37,196 nt of DNA, from assembly GCA_019459185.1 (NCBI GenBank), contig JAIBEO010000039.1, positions 1-37,196 on the forward strand, written 5' to 3'. Made by a program: the position numbers and the translations under genes. Source of the stretch: Rhizobium sp. (GTDB taxonomy: Bacteria; Pseudomonadota; Gammaproteobacteria; Xanthomonadales; Xanthomonadaceae). Positions 1 to 12,469 of this stretch are shown here, piece by piece. How positions within the stretch are numbered: position 1 is the first letter of the stretch; each line of letters begins with the position of its first letter. Below the pieces are notes generated by a model. It was not told where the DNA came from. It searched no databases and saw only the letters and a list, made by a program, of their open reading frames with translations.

Positions 1-133
1 CCTGCCCCCCGGGCACCCCCCCGGGGCCGCCCCGGGCGCCCCGGGCGGGGCGCGGGCCCAGCAGCACCCGGCCGCGGGCGCCCCGGTGCCCGCCCGCGAC
101 CACGTGCACGGGTTTAGGTCGGTCGGCGGGCAT
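1..133 (-). CDS. mutT: MutT-like Nudix hydrolase, N-terminal 44 codons (partial at window edge)
   Basis: An open frame starts at an ATG (complement of 131-133), 18 nt after the secA stop, with a GAGGAA purine tract upstream. It runs off the left edge. The first residues (MPADRPKPVHVVAGG, then RGRVLLGPRP) match the first beta strands of MutT-type 8-oxo-dGTP diphosphatases, which hydrolyse oxidised dGTP to prevent A:T to C:G transversions. A mutT gene next to secA is common in gammaproteobacteria. Past residue 30 the expected Nudix lead-in (GLWEFPGGK-like) appears as a Gly/Pro/Arg-rich string ending PGGVPGGQ. The DNA there is almost pure G and C. Either the sequence is poor at a contig end or the gene is decayed. 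The identity rests on the first 25 residues only. Confidence 0.6.
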   Translation of the reverse strand, partial: MPADRPKPVHVVAGGHRGARGRVLLGPRPARGARGGPGGVPGGQ

Positions 134-151
134 CCGGCCGGGGTTCCTCGG

Positions 152-2896
<2,745 letters not shown>

Positions 2897-2938
2897 TGGA
2901 AAAGCCGGTTGGTGGCGGGACGCGCAGGGCGCGAAAGC

Positions 2939-2972
2939 AAAAAGGCCGCGGCTGCCCGGGGGCGTCGCGGCC
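2939..2972 (-). terminator. Rho-independent terminator after the M23 peptidase gene
   Basis: On the minus strand the arms GGCCGCG and CGCGGCC (2966-2972 and 2944-2950) pair around a 15-nt GC-rich loop and are followed directly by TTTTT (2939-2943). The position between the peptidase stop (3025) and the secA start (2896) fits termination or attenuation ahead of secA. Confidence 0.65.
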
Positions 2973-3024
2973 GTCTAGTCTAACTTGGGGACGGTGGCCG
3001 GGGTATCAAGCCCGGCCTGGGCGC

Positions 3025-3939
3025 TCAGCCGCGGGCCTTGTCCAGGTACTGCCGCGGGTTGACCTGGCGGCCTTCGAGCTTGACCTCGAAGTGCAGGTGC
3101 GAGCCCGTGGAACGACCGGTGGAGCCGACCTTGGCGATCTGCTGGCCGGCGCGGACGATGTCGCCCGAGCGCACCAGGTTGGCGGAATTGTGCGCGTACA
3201 GCGTCTTGTAACCATTGCCGTGGTCGATCTCGACGACGTTGCCGTAGCCGCTGCGCACGCCGGAGTAGCTGACCACGCCCTCGGCGGCGGCCGTCACCGG
3301 GTCGCCGGTATTGGCGTCGATGTCGATGCCCGCATGGTGGGCACGACCGCGGCCGAAGGGATCGTTGCGGCCGCCGTAGCGGGAGGAGATGTAACCCGGG
3401 GCGGGCATGCCGGCCGGGGTGCGCTTGTTCTCGAGCTTCTGGTTGAACAGCATCGACTCGAGCACCGACAGCTGGCGGCCGGAATGGGCGAACTGCGCTT
3501 CCAGCGCGTCCAGGCTCGACAGCAGGTCGCCGGCGGGAACATCTTCGGCGGTTTCGGCGCCGCCCTGGCCGGGCAGCTCGTTGAAGTTGAATTCGCCGTC
3601 CTTGAGCTTGCCAACCTGGGTCAGGCGGTCGCCGAGGGCGTTGAGGCGGTTGGCCTGGGCCTGCAGCTCGCCGACGCGGGCGGCGATGGCGTTGACTTCG
3701 AGCTGGGCTTCGTCGCGGGCGGCGGCGAGTTCACGCGCCTGCTGGTCGAATTCGGCCTGGAGCTTGGCGATCTCGGCGCGGGCCGCGCCATCGGCGCCGC
3801 GGGCCAGGAAGCCGGCGGTGAAGGCCAGGCCGAGGACCAGGGCGACGGCACCCAGGGCCGTGGCGGCCACCTTGGGCTGGTCGAACGCCAATTTCTTTGG
3901 CGAACGGAGGAAATTTGCTGCGATGATGACATTCATCAT
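3025..3939 (-). CDS. M23 family metallopeptidase (LytM domain), membrane-anchored
   Basis: A 304-aa inner-membrane protein predicted to cut peptidoglycan cross-links or act as an EnvC-like amidase activator. There is one transmembrane segment (about residues 24-45), a coiled coil (about 50-105), a linker, and a C-terminal LytM/M23 domain (about 180-298). The zinc and catalytic residues are present: H202 and D206 (HHAGID), H250 (YAH) and H283 (HLHFEV). An active enzyme is therefore likely, unlike degenerate EnvC or NlpD. The open frame extends further upstream, but that extension is antisense to dciA. The MMNVII start (complement of 3937-3939) has GGGTGG about 7 nt upstream. In Pseudomonas aeruginosa an M23 peptidase gene likewise sits between lpxC/dciA and secA. 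The specific substrate is not known. Confidence 0.9.
   Translation of the reverse strand: MMNVIIAANFLRSPKKLAFDQPKVAATALGAVALVLGLAFTAGFLARGADGAARAEIAKLQAEFDQQARELAAARDEAQLEVNAIAARVGELQAQANRLNALGDRLTQVGKLKDGEFNFNELPGQGGAETAEDVPAGDLLSSLDALEAQFAHSGRQLSVLESMLFNQKLENKRTPAGMPAPGYISSRYGGRNDPFGRGRAHHAGIDIDANTGDPVTAAAEGVVSYSGVRSGYGNVVEIDHGNGYKTLYAHNSANLVRSGDIVRAGQQIAKVGSTGRSTGSHLHFEVKLEGRQVNPRQYLDKARG
3923..3939. repeat. Small palindrome holding both divergent start codons
   Basis: ATGATGA (3923-3929) and TCATCAT (3933-3939) form an inverted repeat with a 3-nt centre. The minus-strand peptidase gene starts in the right arm. The plus-strand dciA ATG candidates are at 3923, 3926 and 3938, so the two genes have overlapping start regions with no intergenic space. 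Confidence 0.7.
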
Positions 3940-4429
3940 GTCTAAGCCACCCAAACCTTTCGTCCGCGGCGCCGCGCCACCGGCCAACCTTCCCCCGCGC
4001 GCCTTGGAGGCGCTGTCCGGGACCGGGTTGGCCAGCGTGGTCGAACGCGCCCGTTGGCTGGGCGAACTCGACCCCGTGCTGCGCCAGAGTCTCCCCGCCA
4101 CCTTGGCCGACCACTGCAGGCTGGCCAACGTGGATGAAAAGAACGTGGTGTTCCTGGTCAGCGCACCGGTCTGGAAGGCCAAGCTGCGGCTGCATGCCGA
4201 CGCCCTGCTGGGCGCGGCGGCCGCGGCCGGGCTCAAGGCCAGGACGCTGGTGGTGAAAGTGGTGCCGCCCGAACCTGCCATCCCCGCAGGAACCGGCTCT
4301 TCGAAACCACTTTCCGAGGAAGTCCGCGATTCACTGCGGGCTACCGCCCAGTCGGTTTCGGACCCGGGGCTGAAGGCCCAGCTTCTGCGGCTGGCTGCCT
4401 CGACCCGGCCAAAGGCCGACGGGGCATGA
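3938..4429 (+). CDS. dciA: DUF721/DciA-family protein (probable replicative helicase loader)
   Basis: A 163-aa protein of the DUF721 family. DciA is the ancestral bacterial loader of the DnaB helicase, used where DnaC or DnaI is absent. The core fold is visible at about residues 20-105: RWLGELDPVLRQSLP, then LADHCRLANVDEKNVVFLV and APVWKAKLRLHADALL. The tail (about 110-163) is polar and probably disordered. In P. aeruginosa dciA lies beside lpxC, an M23 peptidase gene and secA, exactly as here, which supports the call. The start is uncertain. ATG at 3938 gives MSKPPKPF, typical of homologues. ATG at 3923 or 3926 has a GGAGG at 3906-3910 with 12-15 nt spacing. The gene converges on lpxC and diverges from the peptidase gene, overlapping its start codon. 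Confidence 0.8.
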   Translation: MSKPPKPFVRGAAPPANLPPRALEALSGTGLASVVERARWLGELDPVLRQSLPATLADHCRLANVDEKNVVFLVSAPVWKAKLRLHADALLGAAAAAGLKARTLVVKVVPPEPAIPAGTGSSKPLSEEVRDSLRATAQSVSDPGLKAQLLRLAASTRPKADGA

Positions 4430-4437
4430 TGCCCCGT
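4419..4437. terminator. Palindrome over the dciA stop codon, possible weak terminator
   Basis: ACGGGGCA and TGCCCCGT flank TGA, which is the dciA stop codon and forms the loop of an 8-bp GC-rich stem. No T-tract follows on either strand, so intrinsic termination is uncertain. An RNA 3'-end-stabilising hairpin is equally possible. Confidence 0.4.
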
Positions 4438-4469
4438 GGAACGTAGCGTGTCGTTAACCCGGCGTTAAA

Positions 4470-4487
4470 TCCGCGTTAAGACGCGGA
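4470..4487 (-). terminator. Possible terminator after lpxC
   Basis: TCCGCGT and ACGCGGA pair around a 4-nt loop, 11 nt past the lpxC stop. On the minus strand the stem is followed by a short TTTAA. The stem is good and the T-tract weak. It lies between the convergent lpxC and dciA genes. Confidence 0.45.
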
Positions 4488-4498
4488 CGAAGCGGTGC

Positions 4499-5410
4499 TC
4501 AGACCGCTTGGGCCGGGTGCGCGTAGGAGATCGGCGCCAGGGCCGGGTCCTCGAAGGTCACCTCTTCCCAGGCCGAAGTGTCGGCCAGGAGGGCGCGCAG
4601 CAGCTGGTTGTTGAGCGCGTGGCCGGACTTGTAGCCGTAGAAGGCGCCGATCAGGCTGTGGCCCAGCAGGTACAGGTCGCCGATGGCGTCGAGGATCTTG
4701 TGCTTGACGAACTCGTCCTCGTAACGCAGGCCGTCGTCGTTGAGCACCCGGTAGTCGTCGAGCACGATGGCGTTGTCCATCGAGCCACCCAGCGCCAGGT
4801 TGCGCTCGCGCAGGAACTCGATGTCCTTCATGAAGCCGAAGGTGCGGGCCCGGCTGACTTCCTTCACGAACGAGGTCGTGGAGAAGTCGATCTCGGTGCT
4901 CGAGGTCGCCTTGTTGAAGATCGGGTGCTGGAAGTCGATGGTGAAACCGACCTTGAAGCCCTCGAACGGCTCGAAGCGGGCCCACTTGTCCCCGTCCTCG
5001 ACCTTGATTGGCTTCTTGATGCGGATGAAGCGCTTGGCCTTGTTCTGCTCCTCGATGCCCGCCGACTGCAGCAGGAACACGAAGGGGCCGGCCGAGCCAT
5101 CCATGATGGGCACTTCGGCCGTGGACAGGTCGACATAGGCGTTGTCGATGCCCAGGCCGGCCATGGCCGAGAGCAGGTGCTCGATCGTCATGACCCGGAC
5201 GTTGCCCTCGACCAGCGCGGTGCAAAGGCTGGTGTCGCCCACGCGCTCGGCCTTGGCGTGGATTTCGACCGGCTGGTCGAAGTCGACGCGGCGGAACACG
5301 ATGCCGGTGTCGGGCGCAGCCGGGCGCAGGGTCATGTAGACCTTTTCGCCGCTATGCAGGCCGACGCCGGTGGCGCGGATGACGTTTTTGAGGGTTCGCT
5401 GTCTGATCAT
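4499..5410 (-). CDS. lpxC: UDP-3-O-acyl-N-acetylglucosamine deacetylase LpxC
   Basis: LpxC is the committed step of lipid A synthesis: zinc-dependent removal of acetate from UDP-3-O-acyl-GlcNAc in the cytosol. The product is 303 aa, the family length. The start MIRQRTLKN is canonical; the longer open frame upstream is not conserved. Zinc and catalytic residues are visible: E77-H78 in [10 protein letters not shown], the HKILDAIGD motif with the second His and the Asp, and the later GHALNNQL histidine. The gene closes the dcw region as in other gammaproteobacteria, but a strong terminator after ftsZ and a 321-nt gap suggest its own promoter. GGAGA lies about 11 nt before the ATG. Confidence 0.98.
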   Translation of the reverse strand: MIRQRTLKNVIRATGVGLHSGEKVYMTLRPAAPDTGIVFRRVDFDQPVEIHAKAERVGDTSLCTALVEGNVRVMTIEHLLSAMAGLGIDNAYVDLSTAEVPIMDGSAGPFVFLLQSAGIEEQNKAKRFIRIKKPIKVEDGDKWARFEPFEGFKVGFTIDFQHPIFNKATSSTEIDFSTTSFVKEVSRARTFGFMKDIEFLRERNLALGGSMDNAIVLDDYRVLNDDGLRYEDEFVKHKILDAIGDLYLLGHSLIGAFYGYKSGHALNNQLLRALLADTSAWEEVTFEDPALAPISYAHPAQAV

Positions 5411-5572
5411 TTTTGTGGCGGTCTCCGGGGCGGGAGCGCGCAAAACCGTCGAGGACGATAACACACCGGCCAACAAACGAAAACCTAACATTCAAACGCT
5501 TGTCTCGATTCTGCAACGATATTGGCATTTCCGGCCAGTCGTTGCACATCGGGATCCTACCCTCCGGCCCGG

Positions 5573-5601
5573 AAAAGGGCCCGCCGGCGGACCGGCGGGC
5601 C
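5573..5601 (-). terminator. Rho-independent terminator of the dcw operon after ftsZ
   Basis: On the minus strand a perfect 10-bp stem (GGCCCGCCGG and CCGGCGGGCC) with a 4-nt loop is followed by C and TTTT (5573-5576). It is the strongest intrinsic terminator in the window and lies 131 nt past the ftsZ stop. Confidence 0.8.
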
Positions 5602-5629
5602 AAGGTTTCCTGACCCCTGGGGACACTGC

Positions 5630-5650
5630 CCGCGGGCCCGGGGCCCGCGG
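5630..5650. repeat. GC-only palindrome between ftsZ and its terminator
   Basis: CCGCGGGCCC and GGGCCCGCGG are separated by a single G. No T-tract follows on either strand. It may aid folding of the ftsZ 3' end or pausing. Function unknown. Confidence 0.5.
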
Positions 5651-5731
5651 TTGTTGCCCGGCCACCCGTCCCGGGCGGCCGGTGGTGGCGGCCTGGCGCC
5701 TGGTCGGGCGCCGGCGGCCGCCGGGTACGGC

Positions 5732-6955
5732 TCAGTCGGCCTGGCGGCGCAGGAAAGCCGGGATGTCCAGGTAGCTGTGGTCGTTGCCCAGGCCCGACAG
5801 GGCGGTCTCGCTGCCCGAGACCGGCTCCGAACCCCGGCCCGCGCGCAGGCCCAGGTGGCCGCCGGCGGTTGGCGCGGCGTTCACGTTGGCCATGGCGCTG
5901 TCGTCGTACATGCCGGTGGTGGCATTGCGGACCAGCTTCACCGGCGCCCGGTAGGCTTCCTTCTCCGGGGTCCGGACCGGCTGGCGCACCACGCCGCGGT
6001 TCAGGCCGGTGGCCACCACGGTCACGCGCACCTCGTCCTGCATCTCCGGGTCCAGCGAGGTGCCGATGACGACGGTGGCGTCCTCGGAGGCGAAGTCCTC
6101 GATGGTGCGGCCGATCTCGTCGAACTCGGCCATGGTGAAGTCCGGGCCGGCGGTGATGTTGACCAGCACGCCGTTGGCGCCCGACAGGTTCACCTCGTCC
6201 AGCAGCGGGTTGGAGATGGCGGCCTCGGCGGCGGCCTGGGCGCGGTCGTCGCCACGGGCGATGCCGGTACCCATCATGGCCAGGCCCATCTCGGACATGA
6301 CCGTGCGCACGTCGGCGAAGTCCACGTTGATCAGGCCCGGGCTAACGATCAGGTCGGCGATGCCCTTCACGGCGCCCAGCAGCACGTCGTTGGCGGCGCG
6401 GAAGGCCTGCACCATGGTGGCCTGGCGGCCGAGCACGGTGATCAGCTTCTCGTTCGGGATGGTGATCAGCGAGTCGCAGTGGTGGCTCAGCTCCTCGATG
6501 CCCTTGAGCGCCACCTGCATGCGGCGGCGGCCCTCGAACGGGAACGGCTTGGTGATGACCGCGACGGTCAGGATGCCCATCTCCTTGGCGAGCTGGGCCA
6601 CGACCGGGGCGGCGCCCGTGCCGGTGCCGCCGCCCATGCCGGCGGTGATGAACACCATGTCGGCGCCCTCCAGGGCCTCGACGATGCGCTCGCGGTCCTC
6701 GAGCGCGGCCTGGCGGCCGACCTCGGGGTTGGCGCCGGCGCCCAGGCCCTTGGTGACGTTGCTGCCCAGCTGCAGCTGCAGCTTGGCGCCGCACTGCTTG
6801 ATGGCCTGCGCGTCGGTGTTGGCGGTGATGAACTCCACGCCCTCAACGCCCGCGTTCACCATGTGCGCCACGGCGTTGCCGCCGCCGCCGCCCACGCCCA
6901 CCACCTTGATCACCGCATTGGGTGCCAGCTTCTCGATCAGTTCGAAATGTGCCAT
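5732..6955 (-). CDS. ftsZ: Cell division GTPase FtsZ
   Basis: FtsZ is the tubulin-like GTPase that polymerises into the Z ring. The product is 407 aa. The nucleotide-binding loop VGVGGGGGNAV (about 19-29), the tubulin signature GGGTGTGAA (108-116) and the T7 synergy loop NVDFADV (210-216) are intact. A variable linker leads to the C-terminal peptide YLDIPAFLRRQAD (395-407), which contacts FtsA and ZipA. The start MAHFELIEKL is canonical and preceded by GGAGGACGAGG. It is the last gene of the dcw operon, 82 nt downstream of ftsA. That gap breaks the pattern of overlaps and could hold an internal ftsZ promoter or a translation control site. Confidence 0.99.
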   Translation of the reverse strand: MAHFELIEKLAPNAVIKVVGVGGGGGNAVAHMVNAGVEGVEFITANTDAQAIKQCGAKLQLQLGSNVTKGLGAGANPEVGRQAALEDRERIVEALEGADMVFITAGMGGGTGTGAAPVVAQLAKEMGILTVAVITKPFPFEGRRRMQVALKGIEELSHHCDSLITIPNEKLITVLGRQATMVQAFRAANDVLLGAVKGIADLIVSPGLINVDFADVRTVMSEMGLAMMGTGIARGDDRAQAAAEAAISNPLLDEVNLSGANGVLVNITAGPDFTMAEFDEIGRTIEDFASEDATVVIGTSLDPEMQDEVRVTVVATGLNRGVVRQPVRTPEKEAYRAPVKLVRNATTGMYDDSAMANVNAAPTAGGHLGLRAGRGSEPVSGSETALSGLGNDHSYLDIPAFLRRQAD

Positions 6956-7037
6956 GTCCTCGTCCTCCGTGATTCGAATCCAGGGATTGCTATTGGTTGT
7001 TTTTCTTAGGGTGTCGCGGTTGTTGCAGTGACGCGGT

Positions 7038-8273
7038 TCAGAACTCACCTCGGTACCAGTTCTTGAACTTCGTCCAAATCGTCCCGGCCTTGCCCGCCGA
7101 CAGGGCCGGGCGGCGCGGGTTTTCAATCTGGCTGCCCCAGAGCAGCAGGCCGACGCCGGTGGCATGCACCGGGTTGCCGACTACTTCGCCCAGGCCGGAG
7201 ACGTGCTGGGGAATGCCCACCCGCACCGGCATGTGCAGCATTTCCTCGGCCAGCTCGACCACGCCTTCCATGCGCGAAGCGCCGCCGGTGAGCACCAGGC
7301 CGGCGCGCACCAGCTCCTCGAAGCCGGAGCGGCGCAGTTCGGCCTGCACCATTTCGAAGATTTCCTCGTAGCGGTTCTGCACCGCCTCGGCCAGCGCCTG
7401 GCGGGCCAGGCGGCGCGGCGGGCGGTCGCCCACGCTGGGCACCTGGATCGATTCCTCGGCGGTGGCCAGCTGGGCCAGGGCGCAGGCGTAGCGCACCTTG
7501 ATCTGCTCGGCTTCCGGCGTGGGCGTACGCAGCAGGTGGGCGATGTCGTTGGTGACCTGGTCGCCGGCGATCGGCAGCGAGGCGGAATGGCGGATGGCGC
7601 CCTGGACGAACACCGCGATGTCGGTGGTGCCGGCGCCGATGTCCACCAGCACCACGCCCAGTTCCTTCTCGTCGCTGGTGAGCACGGCGGTGCTGGAGGC
7701 CAGCGAGCTCAGGATCAGGTCGTCCACCTGCAGGCCGCAGCGCTGCACGCACTTCATGACGTTGCTGGCGGCCGACTGCGCGCCGGTGACCAGGTGCGCC
7801 CGCACCTCGAGCCGTACCCCCGACATGCCCACCGGGTTGCGGATGCCTTCCTGCGAATTGTCGACGATGTACTCCTGCGGGATGGCGTGCAGGATCTTCT
7901 GGTCAGCCGGTACGGCCACGGCCTTGGCGGCCTCGAGCACGCGATCTAGGTCGGCGTAGGTCACCTCGCCGCCCGCCACCGGCACGATGCCGGGCGAATT
8001 GCGGCACTGGGTGTGGCTGCCGGAGATCGAGGCGTAGACCGAGCGGATCTCGCAGCCGGCCATCAGCTCGGCTTCTTCCACCGCGCGCTGGATCGACTGC
8101 ACGGTCGATTCGATGTCCACCACCACGCCGCGCTTCATGCCGCGCGATTCGTGCGAACCGATGCCGATCACCTCGATCTCGTGGCCGGGCGAGTATTCGC
8201 CCACCAGCGCGGTGACCTTCGAGGTGCCGATGTCGAGGCCGACGATCAGCGACTTGTCGCCCTTGCGATTCAT
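7038..8273 (-). CDS. ftsA: Cell division protein FtsA
   Basis: FtsA is an actin-like ATPase that tethers FtsZ to the membrane and recruits late division proteins. The product is 411 aa. It has the actin-family phosphate-1 motif VGLDIGTSKV (about 10-19), an SHTQCRNSPGIVPV segment in the 1C subdomain, DIGAGTTDIAV (phosphate-2) and LTGGASRMEGV (adenosine motif). The C-terminal helix, about the last 15 residues (ending WYRGEF), is the expected membrane-targeting amphipathic helix. The ATG overlaps the ftsQ stop (ATGA), giving translational coupling. Confidence 0.98.
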   Translation of the reverse strand: MNRKGDKSLIVGLDIGTSKVTALVGEYSPGHEIEVIGIGSHESRGMKRGVVVDIESTVQSIQRAVEEAELMAGCEIRSVYASISGSHTQCRNSPGIVPVAGGEVTYADLDRVLEAAKAVAVPADQKILHAIPQEYIVDNSQEGIRNPVGMSGVRLEVRAHLVTGAQSAASNVMKCVQRCGLQVDDLILSSLASSTAVLTSDEKELGVVLVDIGAGTTDIAVFVQGAIRHSASLPIAGDQVTNDIAHLLRTPTPEAEQIKVRYACALAQLATAEESIQVPSVGDRPPRRLARQALAEAVQNRYEEIFEMVQAELRRSGFEELVRAGLVLTGGASRMEGVVELAEEMLHMPVRVGIPQHVSGLGEVVGNPVHATGVGLLLWGSQIENPRRPALSAGKAGTIWTKFKNWYRGEF

Positions 8274-8995
8274 GTGTTTCCTTCCTGCGGGGGGGGCGCG
8301 GGAACGTCCTTCCAGACGATCGCGAAGCCATTGGTGTAGCGGAGGTCGGCGCGGACCACGCGCCGGGCCTGGTCGGCGCGAAGCTGCGGCAGCATCCGCG
8401 CGAAGCGGGCCAGGCGGGACTGCGGGTCGCCGCGCCCGGCCTCGATCTCGGTGCCGTCGTCGAGCAGCAGGGTCCAGCTGCCGCGGGCGCTCAGGCGCAC
8501 CACGTCGACCTTCAGGCCCAGCGGCAGGAACAGCGGCCGCGCCAGGCTGTGCAGCGACATCAGTTCGGACGCGCGGTCCTCCGGGCCTTCGAAGCGCGGC
8601 AGGCCGGCGCCGGCGCCTTCCGGCGCGGCGAACAGCTCGCCGTCTTCGGAAAGCATGCGGTCCTCGCCCCAGCGCGCCACCGGCGTGTGTTCGCTCAGGC
8701 TCACTTCCAGCCGGTCGGGCCAGCGCTTGCGCACCTCGACCTTCTCGACCCAGGGCAGCGCGGCCACGGCGGCGCGCACCTGGTCCAGGTCCACGGCGAA
8801 GAAGCCGTCGCGCACCATCGGCAGCACGGCCTCGCGCACGGCGGCCTCGTCCACCTGGCGGAATTCGCCGGTGACGGCGAGGCGGCGCATCGGCCAGCGG
8901 TCGCCGGCGATCCAGCCGTTGAGCACCGCCACCACGGGCAGGGCCACCAGGCCGATCGCCAGGATCCACGCGGCGATGCGCAGCAGGGCGTTCAT
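8270..8995 (-). CDS. ftsQ: Cell division protein FtsQ
   Basis: FtsQ is a bitopic inner-membrane protein of the divisome that forms the FtsQBL complex. The product is 241 aa with a short cytoplasmic N-terminus, one transmembrane helix (about residues 6-26), a POTRA domain (about 37-107, [21 protein letters not shown]) and a beta domain (about 108-230). [19 protein letters not shown] is a typical FtsQ signature. The start [10 protein letters not shown] overlaps the ddlB stop by 4 nt, and the stop overlaps the ftsA start. Confidence 0.96.
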   Translation of the reverse strand: MNALLRIAAWILAIGLVALPVVAVLNGWIAGDRWPMRRLAVTGEFRQVDEAAVREAVLPMVRDGFFAVDLDQVRAAVAALPWVEKVEVRKRWPDRLEVSLSEHTPVARWGEDRMLSEDGELFAAPEGAGAGLPRFEGPEDRASELMSLHSLARPLFLPLGLKVDVVRLSARGSWTLLLDDGTEIEAGRGDPQSRLARFARMLPQLRADQARRVVRADLRYTNGFAIVWKDVPAPPPQEGNT

Positions 8996-9953
8996 GCGCC
9001 GGCGGCCTCCTTCGGCAGGCTGGTCTCGAGCACGCGCCAGCACAGTTCCTCGAAGCCGATGCCAAGCTGGCCCGCGGCCTTGGGCACCAGCGAGTGGCTG
9101 GTCATGCCCGGCGCGGTGTTCACCTCGAGCAGGTAGTTGTTGCCGGCGGCGTCGCGCATAACGTCCACCCGGCCCCAGCCGCTGCAGCCGGCGGCACGGA
9201 AGGCGGCCAGCGCCAGCGCGCGGATGCCGGCCTCGGCCTCGCTTTCCAGGCCCGGGCACAGGTACTGGGTGTCTTCGGCCTGGTACTTGGCGTGGTAGTC
9301 GTAGTACTCGCCGGCGGGCACGATGCGGATGCTCGGCAGCGCGAGGTCGCCCAGGATGCCGACGGTGTATTCGCCGCCCACCACCAGCTGCTCCATCAGC
9401 AGCTCGCCCGGGTAGGCCGCGGCCAGCGCCACGGCGGCCTCCAGGTCGGCCTCGTTGAACACGCGCGAGACACCCACGCTCGAGCCCTCGCAGGAAGGCT
9501 TCACGATCACCGGCAGGCCCAGCGAACGGGCGGCGGCGTGCACGTCGTCGCCCTTGGCCAGGCGCACGTAGCGCGGCGTCGGCAGGCCCAGCGACAGCCA
9601 CACCTGCTTGGTGCGGATCTTGTCCATGCCCAGCGCCGAACCCAGCACGCCCGAACCGGTGACGGGCACGCCCAGCGCCTCGCACAGGCCCTGCAGCACG
9701 CCGTCTTCGCCGCCGCCCTTGTTGCCGTGCAGGATGTTGAAGACGCGGTCGAAGCGCTTGGCCACCAGCGCCTGCACCAGCGCCGGGATGCCGTCCACGG
9801 CGTGCGCATCGACGCCGCGCGCCTGCAGCGCGGCCAGCACGTTGCGACCGGAATCGAGCGACACCTCGCGCTCGGCGCTGGTGCCGCCCATCAGCACGGC
9901 CACGCGGCCGAAGGCGCGGGCGTCGGTGCAGCGCAGGGCGGGAACGGTCGGCG

Positions 9954-9957
<4 letters not shown>
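8992..9957 (-). CDS. ddlB: D-alanine--D-alanine ligase
   Basis: An ATP-grasp ligase that makes the D-Ala-D-Ala dipeptide added by MurF. The product is 321 aa. The N-terminal motif [19 protein letters not shown] (about 19-37), the [10 protein letters not shown] substrate loop, the [16 protein letters not shown]-binding segment and the C-terminal [11 protein letters not shown] loop are all present. The [10 protein letters not shown] loop replaces the more common HGxxGEDG, a variant also seen in related genera. The gene overlaps murC and ftsQ by ATGA. Confidence 0.97.
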
Positions 9958-11383
<1,426 letters not shown>

Positions 11384-11387
<4 letters not shown>

Positions 11388-12469
11388 GCGCGGGCCTCCT
11401 CGAGCACGATGCGGGCGACGCGCTCCGCGGCGTCGGCGTGGGCGATGCCGCGGGCGGCGCTGGCCATGGCCAGGCGCGCGGCGGCGTCGGGAAGCAGTCG
11501 GGTGGCGGCGGCGGCCATGCGCTCGGCGAAGCCCTCGCCTTCCGGCACCAGCACGGCGGCGCCGGCTTCGACCAGGTACTCGGCGTTGCGGGTTTGGTGG
11601 TCGTCCACCGCGGCCGGGAACGGCACCAGCACCGAACCGACGCCGGCGGCGCACAGTTCCGCCAGGGTCAGCGCGCCGGCGCGGCAGACCACCAGGTCGG
11701 CCCAGGCGTAGGCGGCGGCCATGTCGGCAATGAAGGGCTCGACGCTGGCGGCGACGCCGGCTTCGGCATAGACCCTTCGGGTGACCTCGGCGTGGCGCTC
11801 ACCGCACTGGTGGCGCACTTCCGGGCGCTCGTTCGCGGGCACGCCCGCCAGCACCTGCGGCAACATCTTGTTGAGCGCATGCGCGCCCTGGCTGCCGCCC
11901 AGCACCAGCAGGCGCGCCGGGCCGGCGCGGCCAGCGAGGCGCACGGCCGGCGGCGGCACGGCGGCGATTTCGGGACGCACCGGGTTTCCCACCACCTCCG
12001 CGCGGCCCGCCGGGAACGCGCCGGGGAAGCCGCACAGCACGCGGCGCGCGAGGCGCGACAGCACGCGGTTGGTCAGACCCGGGGCGCGGTTCTGTTCGTG
12101 CACCAGCAGCGGGCGGCGCAGCAGCCAGGCGCACAGGCCGCCCGGGCCCGCAGCGTAACCGCCGAAGCTCAGCACCGCGCGCGGACGCAGCCGGCGCACG
12201 ATGGCCAGCGCCTGGCCGATCGAGCGCAGCAGCAGGAAGGGCGCCTTGAGCAAGGTGATCGCGCCCTTGCCGCGCAGGCCGGAGACGGAAATGGTTTCGA
12301 TGGCGATGCCGGCGGGCGGCACCAGCCGGGTTTCCATGCCGCCGGCCGAACCCAGCCACACCACCGGCACGGCGCGTTCGCGCAGCGCCGCGGCCACGGC
12401 CAGGCCGGGGAAGATGTGGCCGCCGGTGCCGCCGGCCAGGATGAGCACGGGTGCGTTCGCGGCCGTCAT
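11384..12469 (-). CDS. murG: UDP-N-acetylglucosamine--lipid I transferase MurG
   Basis: A peripheral membrane GT-B glycosyltransferase that converts lipid I to lipid II. The product is 361 aa. It has the N-terminal glycine loop GGTGGH (13-18), FGGYAAGPG and [11 protein letters not shown] in the acceptor domain, and [10 protein letters not shown] plus [11 protein letters not shown] in the donor domain. The start [14 protein letters not shown] overlaps the ftsW stop by 4 nt. Confidence 0.98.

Larger units (their letters stand above)
5411..5731. other. Intergenic region between lpxC and ftsZ
   Basis: This 321-nt stretch holds the ftsZ terminator (5573-5601), a second GC palindrome (5630-5650) and an AT-richer part (about 5440-5530) that must carry the lpxC promoter. 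A weak sigma70-like candidate on the minus strand is TTTTCG, 17 nt, TATCGT near 5455-5485. No credible open reading frame is present. Confidence 0.6.

Noticed and set aside
6956-7165. Upstream extension of the ftsZ frame by 70 codons
   Set aside because: The extension reads out of frame through the end of ftsA and is Arg-rich and unconserved. The canonical MAHFELIEKL start has a good ribosome-binding site.
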